Assembly: GCA_025963815.1 (NCBI GenBank)
Contig: JAOQAA010000569.1
Location: forward strand, 1-5,945
Source: Capsulimonas sp.
Lineage (GTDB): Bacteria > Armatimonadota > Armatimonadia > Armatimonadales > Capsulimonadaceae
Reading direction: 5' to 3'
Length of the DNA stretch: 5,945 nt
A program made the position numbers and the translations under genes. The notes below the pieces were generated by a model. The model was not told the DNA's origin. It saw nothing but the letters and a program-made list of their open reading frames with translations, and did not search any database. Of this stretch, positions 4,831 through 5,945 are shown piece by piece. Position 1 is the first letter of the stretch. Each line of letters begins with the position of its first letter.

Positions 4831-5945
4831 ATGGAAAAATCGCTGGTCGTGCAGGGTAGGACGATTGAAGCCGCGCTGGAGCGTGCATCCGTCCTGCTCC
4901 ACTGCGACCCACACCGCGTCGCCTATGAAGTGCTCAAGAAAGCCGACCCCGCGCATGGCGTGCTGTACAAGCTGCGCGTGACCGAGGTCGCGCACGCCAT
5001 CGCGGAGCTGACTTCCAACGACGACCAGGGCCTGGAATTCGGCGCGCCGATGCCCTGGTTCGCCGGGATGCTCGCGCCGCTGGCTCCAGACGCATTTTGC
5101 AAATCCCTGGATGAGGCGTTCAATCAGGCTCTGGAGGAACAGCCGACCTCCACGCAAGAGCCGTCCCAGGCGGCGATCCATCAGCCGCCGCTGAATTTGC
5201 CGGAAGGCGTCCACCTCGCCACGGGAAATATCGACCATCCGGGCGATGTACATATCCACGGCGATGTCGCCAAAGGCATGCGGATCCAAGCAGCTGGGTC
5301 GATCCATGTCCTTGGCGATGTCGAAAATGCGTTTCTGGAAGCTGGCGGCGATATCGTCGTCACTGGGGGGTTCTTTGGCTCGGCGCACTCGACTCATGGC
5401 CGCATCTCCTGCAAATTTCTGCAGGGCGCACAGCTGGAGGCGCCGCGCGGCGCCGTCGTCGTGCAGGAAAACTCCATGCACTCCCATCTTGTGGCCGGCA
5501 AAAGCGCCGTTATCCGCGGCTCCTTTATCGGCGGCTCCTGCTACGGCCACGAATTCGTCGAAGCGCGCAGCGCCGGCTCCGAACACGGTGTTCCCACGGT
5601 CCTCATCGCCGGCCATAACAAACATTTCATGGACCGCATCGACGCAATCCGCCTCCGCGCGGAGCGCAACGTCCGCCTGCTCGGCGAGTGCCAGCGCCTC
5701 CGCGATCAGCTTCTTCCGATCGAAGAAGCCGGCGACGAGCTGCCCCTCGAAGACCGTGTCCGCCTCTGGACCGCCGCGATCCGCAAAGGCCGCATCCACG
5801 CCGACCTGATGCGCCTTTCGGCCGAAAAATCCGCCGCGCTGGGTATGATAAATAAAAACCACACCGCACGCGTCTCCGTGACGGACAAAATCTTCCCAAA
5901 AGTGAAAGTGCTGGTGAACGACGCGCCGCTGGAAGTACGCGCCGT
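4831..5945 (+). CDS. FapA/DUF342-family protein with Jag-N-like N-terminus, C-terminal end cut by window edge
   Basis: The frame is open for 371 codons to the window edge. Residues 4-43 (LVVQGRTIEAALERAS onward) resemble the Jag-N/FapA N-terminal domain, often tied to RNA or cell-envelope factors. A Gln/Pro-rich linker follows (105-120). Residues 124-261 show a right-handed beta-helix pattern with Gly-Asp turns about every 17-18 residues: GDVHIHGDV (138-146), GSIHVLGDV (156-164), GDIVVTGGFFG (173-183). Residues 265-335 are a charged, probable coiled coil, and the last visible part (KIFPKVKVLVNDAPLEV) matches the usual FapA ending, so probably only a few dozen residues are missing. FapA proteins have been linked to flagellar assembly in Vibrio; a flagellar role here is unproven since no flagellar gene is visible. 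AGAGG (4817-4821) lies 9 bases before this ATG, which favours it over the ATG at 4822. The 12-base gap to hslU indicates co-transcription. Confidence 0.85.
   Translation, partial: MEKSLVVQGRTIEAALERASVLLHCDPHRVAYEVLKKADPAHGVLYKLRVTEVAHAIAELTSNDDQGLEFGAPMPWFAGMLAPLAPDAFCKSLDEAFNQALEEQPTSTQEPSQAAIHQPPLNLPEGVHLATGNIDHPGDVHIHGDVAKGMRIQAAGSIHVLGDVENAFLEAGGDIVVTGGFFGSAHSTHGRISCKFLQGAQLEAPRGAVVVQENSMHSHLVAGKSAVIRGSFIGGSCYGHEFVEARSAGSEHGVPTVLIAGHNKHFMDRIDAIRLRAERNVRLLGECQRLRDQLLPIEEAGDELPLEDRVRLWTAAIRKGRIHADLMRLSAEKSAALGMINKNHTARVSVTDKIFPKVKVLVNDAPLEVRA

Noticed and set aside
4828..5862. Minus-strand open frame of 344 codons opposite the FapA-like gene
   Set aside because: The plus strand has FapA-family features and a proper ribosome binding site; the antisense translation shows no domain.

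Overview
The window is bacterial chromosome of roughly 60 percent GC, estimated by eye, and is densely coded. It holds a divergent pair of transcription units separated by a 107-base promoter region. It looks like core housekeeping DNA carrying one lineage-specific gene and one repeat element. HslV with an N-terminal prosequence, a UbiE/MenG methyltransferase beside a polyprenyl synthetase, and a FapA/DUF342 gene suggest a didermic or Terrabacteria-type organism that uses menaquinone. Armatimonadota-like lineages would fit, but that taxonomic guess is weak and rests only on gene content and protein flavour.

Left, minus strand (1-1628): ubiE/menG is followed by a long-chain polyprenyl diphosphate synthase whose C-terminal end lies beyond position 1. 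One enzyme makes the isoprenoid side chain and the other does the final ring methylation of menaquinone. The unit has a textbook extended -10 promoter (TTGACA, 17-base spacer, TATAAT) just upstream of ubiE.

Right, plus strand (1736-5945): hslV is followed by a gene for a predicted exported protein of unknown function that overlaps hslV by 11 bases. Next come a pair of 47-base inverted repeats of REP/BIME type, then hslU, then a FapA/DUF342 gene that runs off the window. HslV (peptidase) and HslU (ATPase unfoldase) together form the HslUV protease. Their genes usually sit next to each other, so about 1.06 kb of unrelated sequence between them is the main oddity here.

The most interesting non-coding signals are three. 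The REP pair differs at four positions by compensatory changes that keep an internal hairpin intact, and its left arm encodes the C-terminus and stop codon of the unknown protein. A 9-bp hairpin ends two bases before the hslV Shine-Dalgarno. An 18-base dyad lies in the spacer of the ubiE promoter. I see no CRISPR array, tRNA, rRNA, phage gene or transposase. I did not find a proven novel system; the unknown exported protein inside the hslVU operon is the best candidate for undescribed biology.
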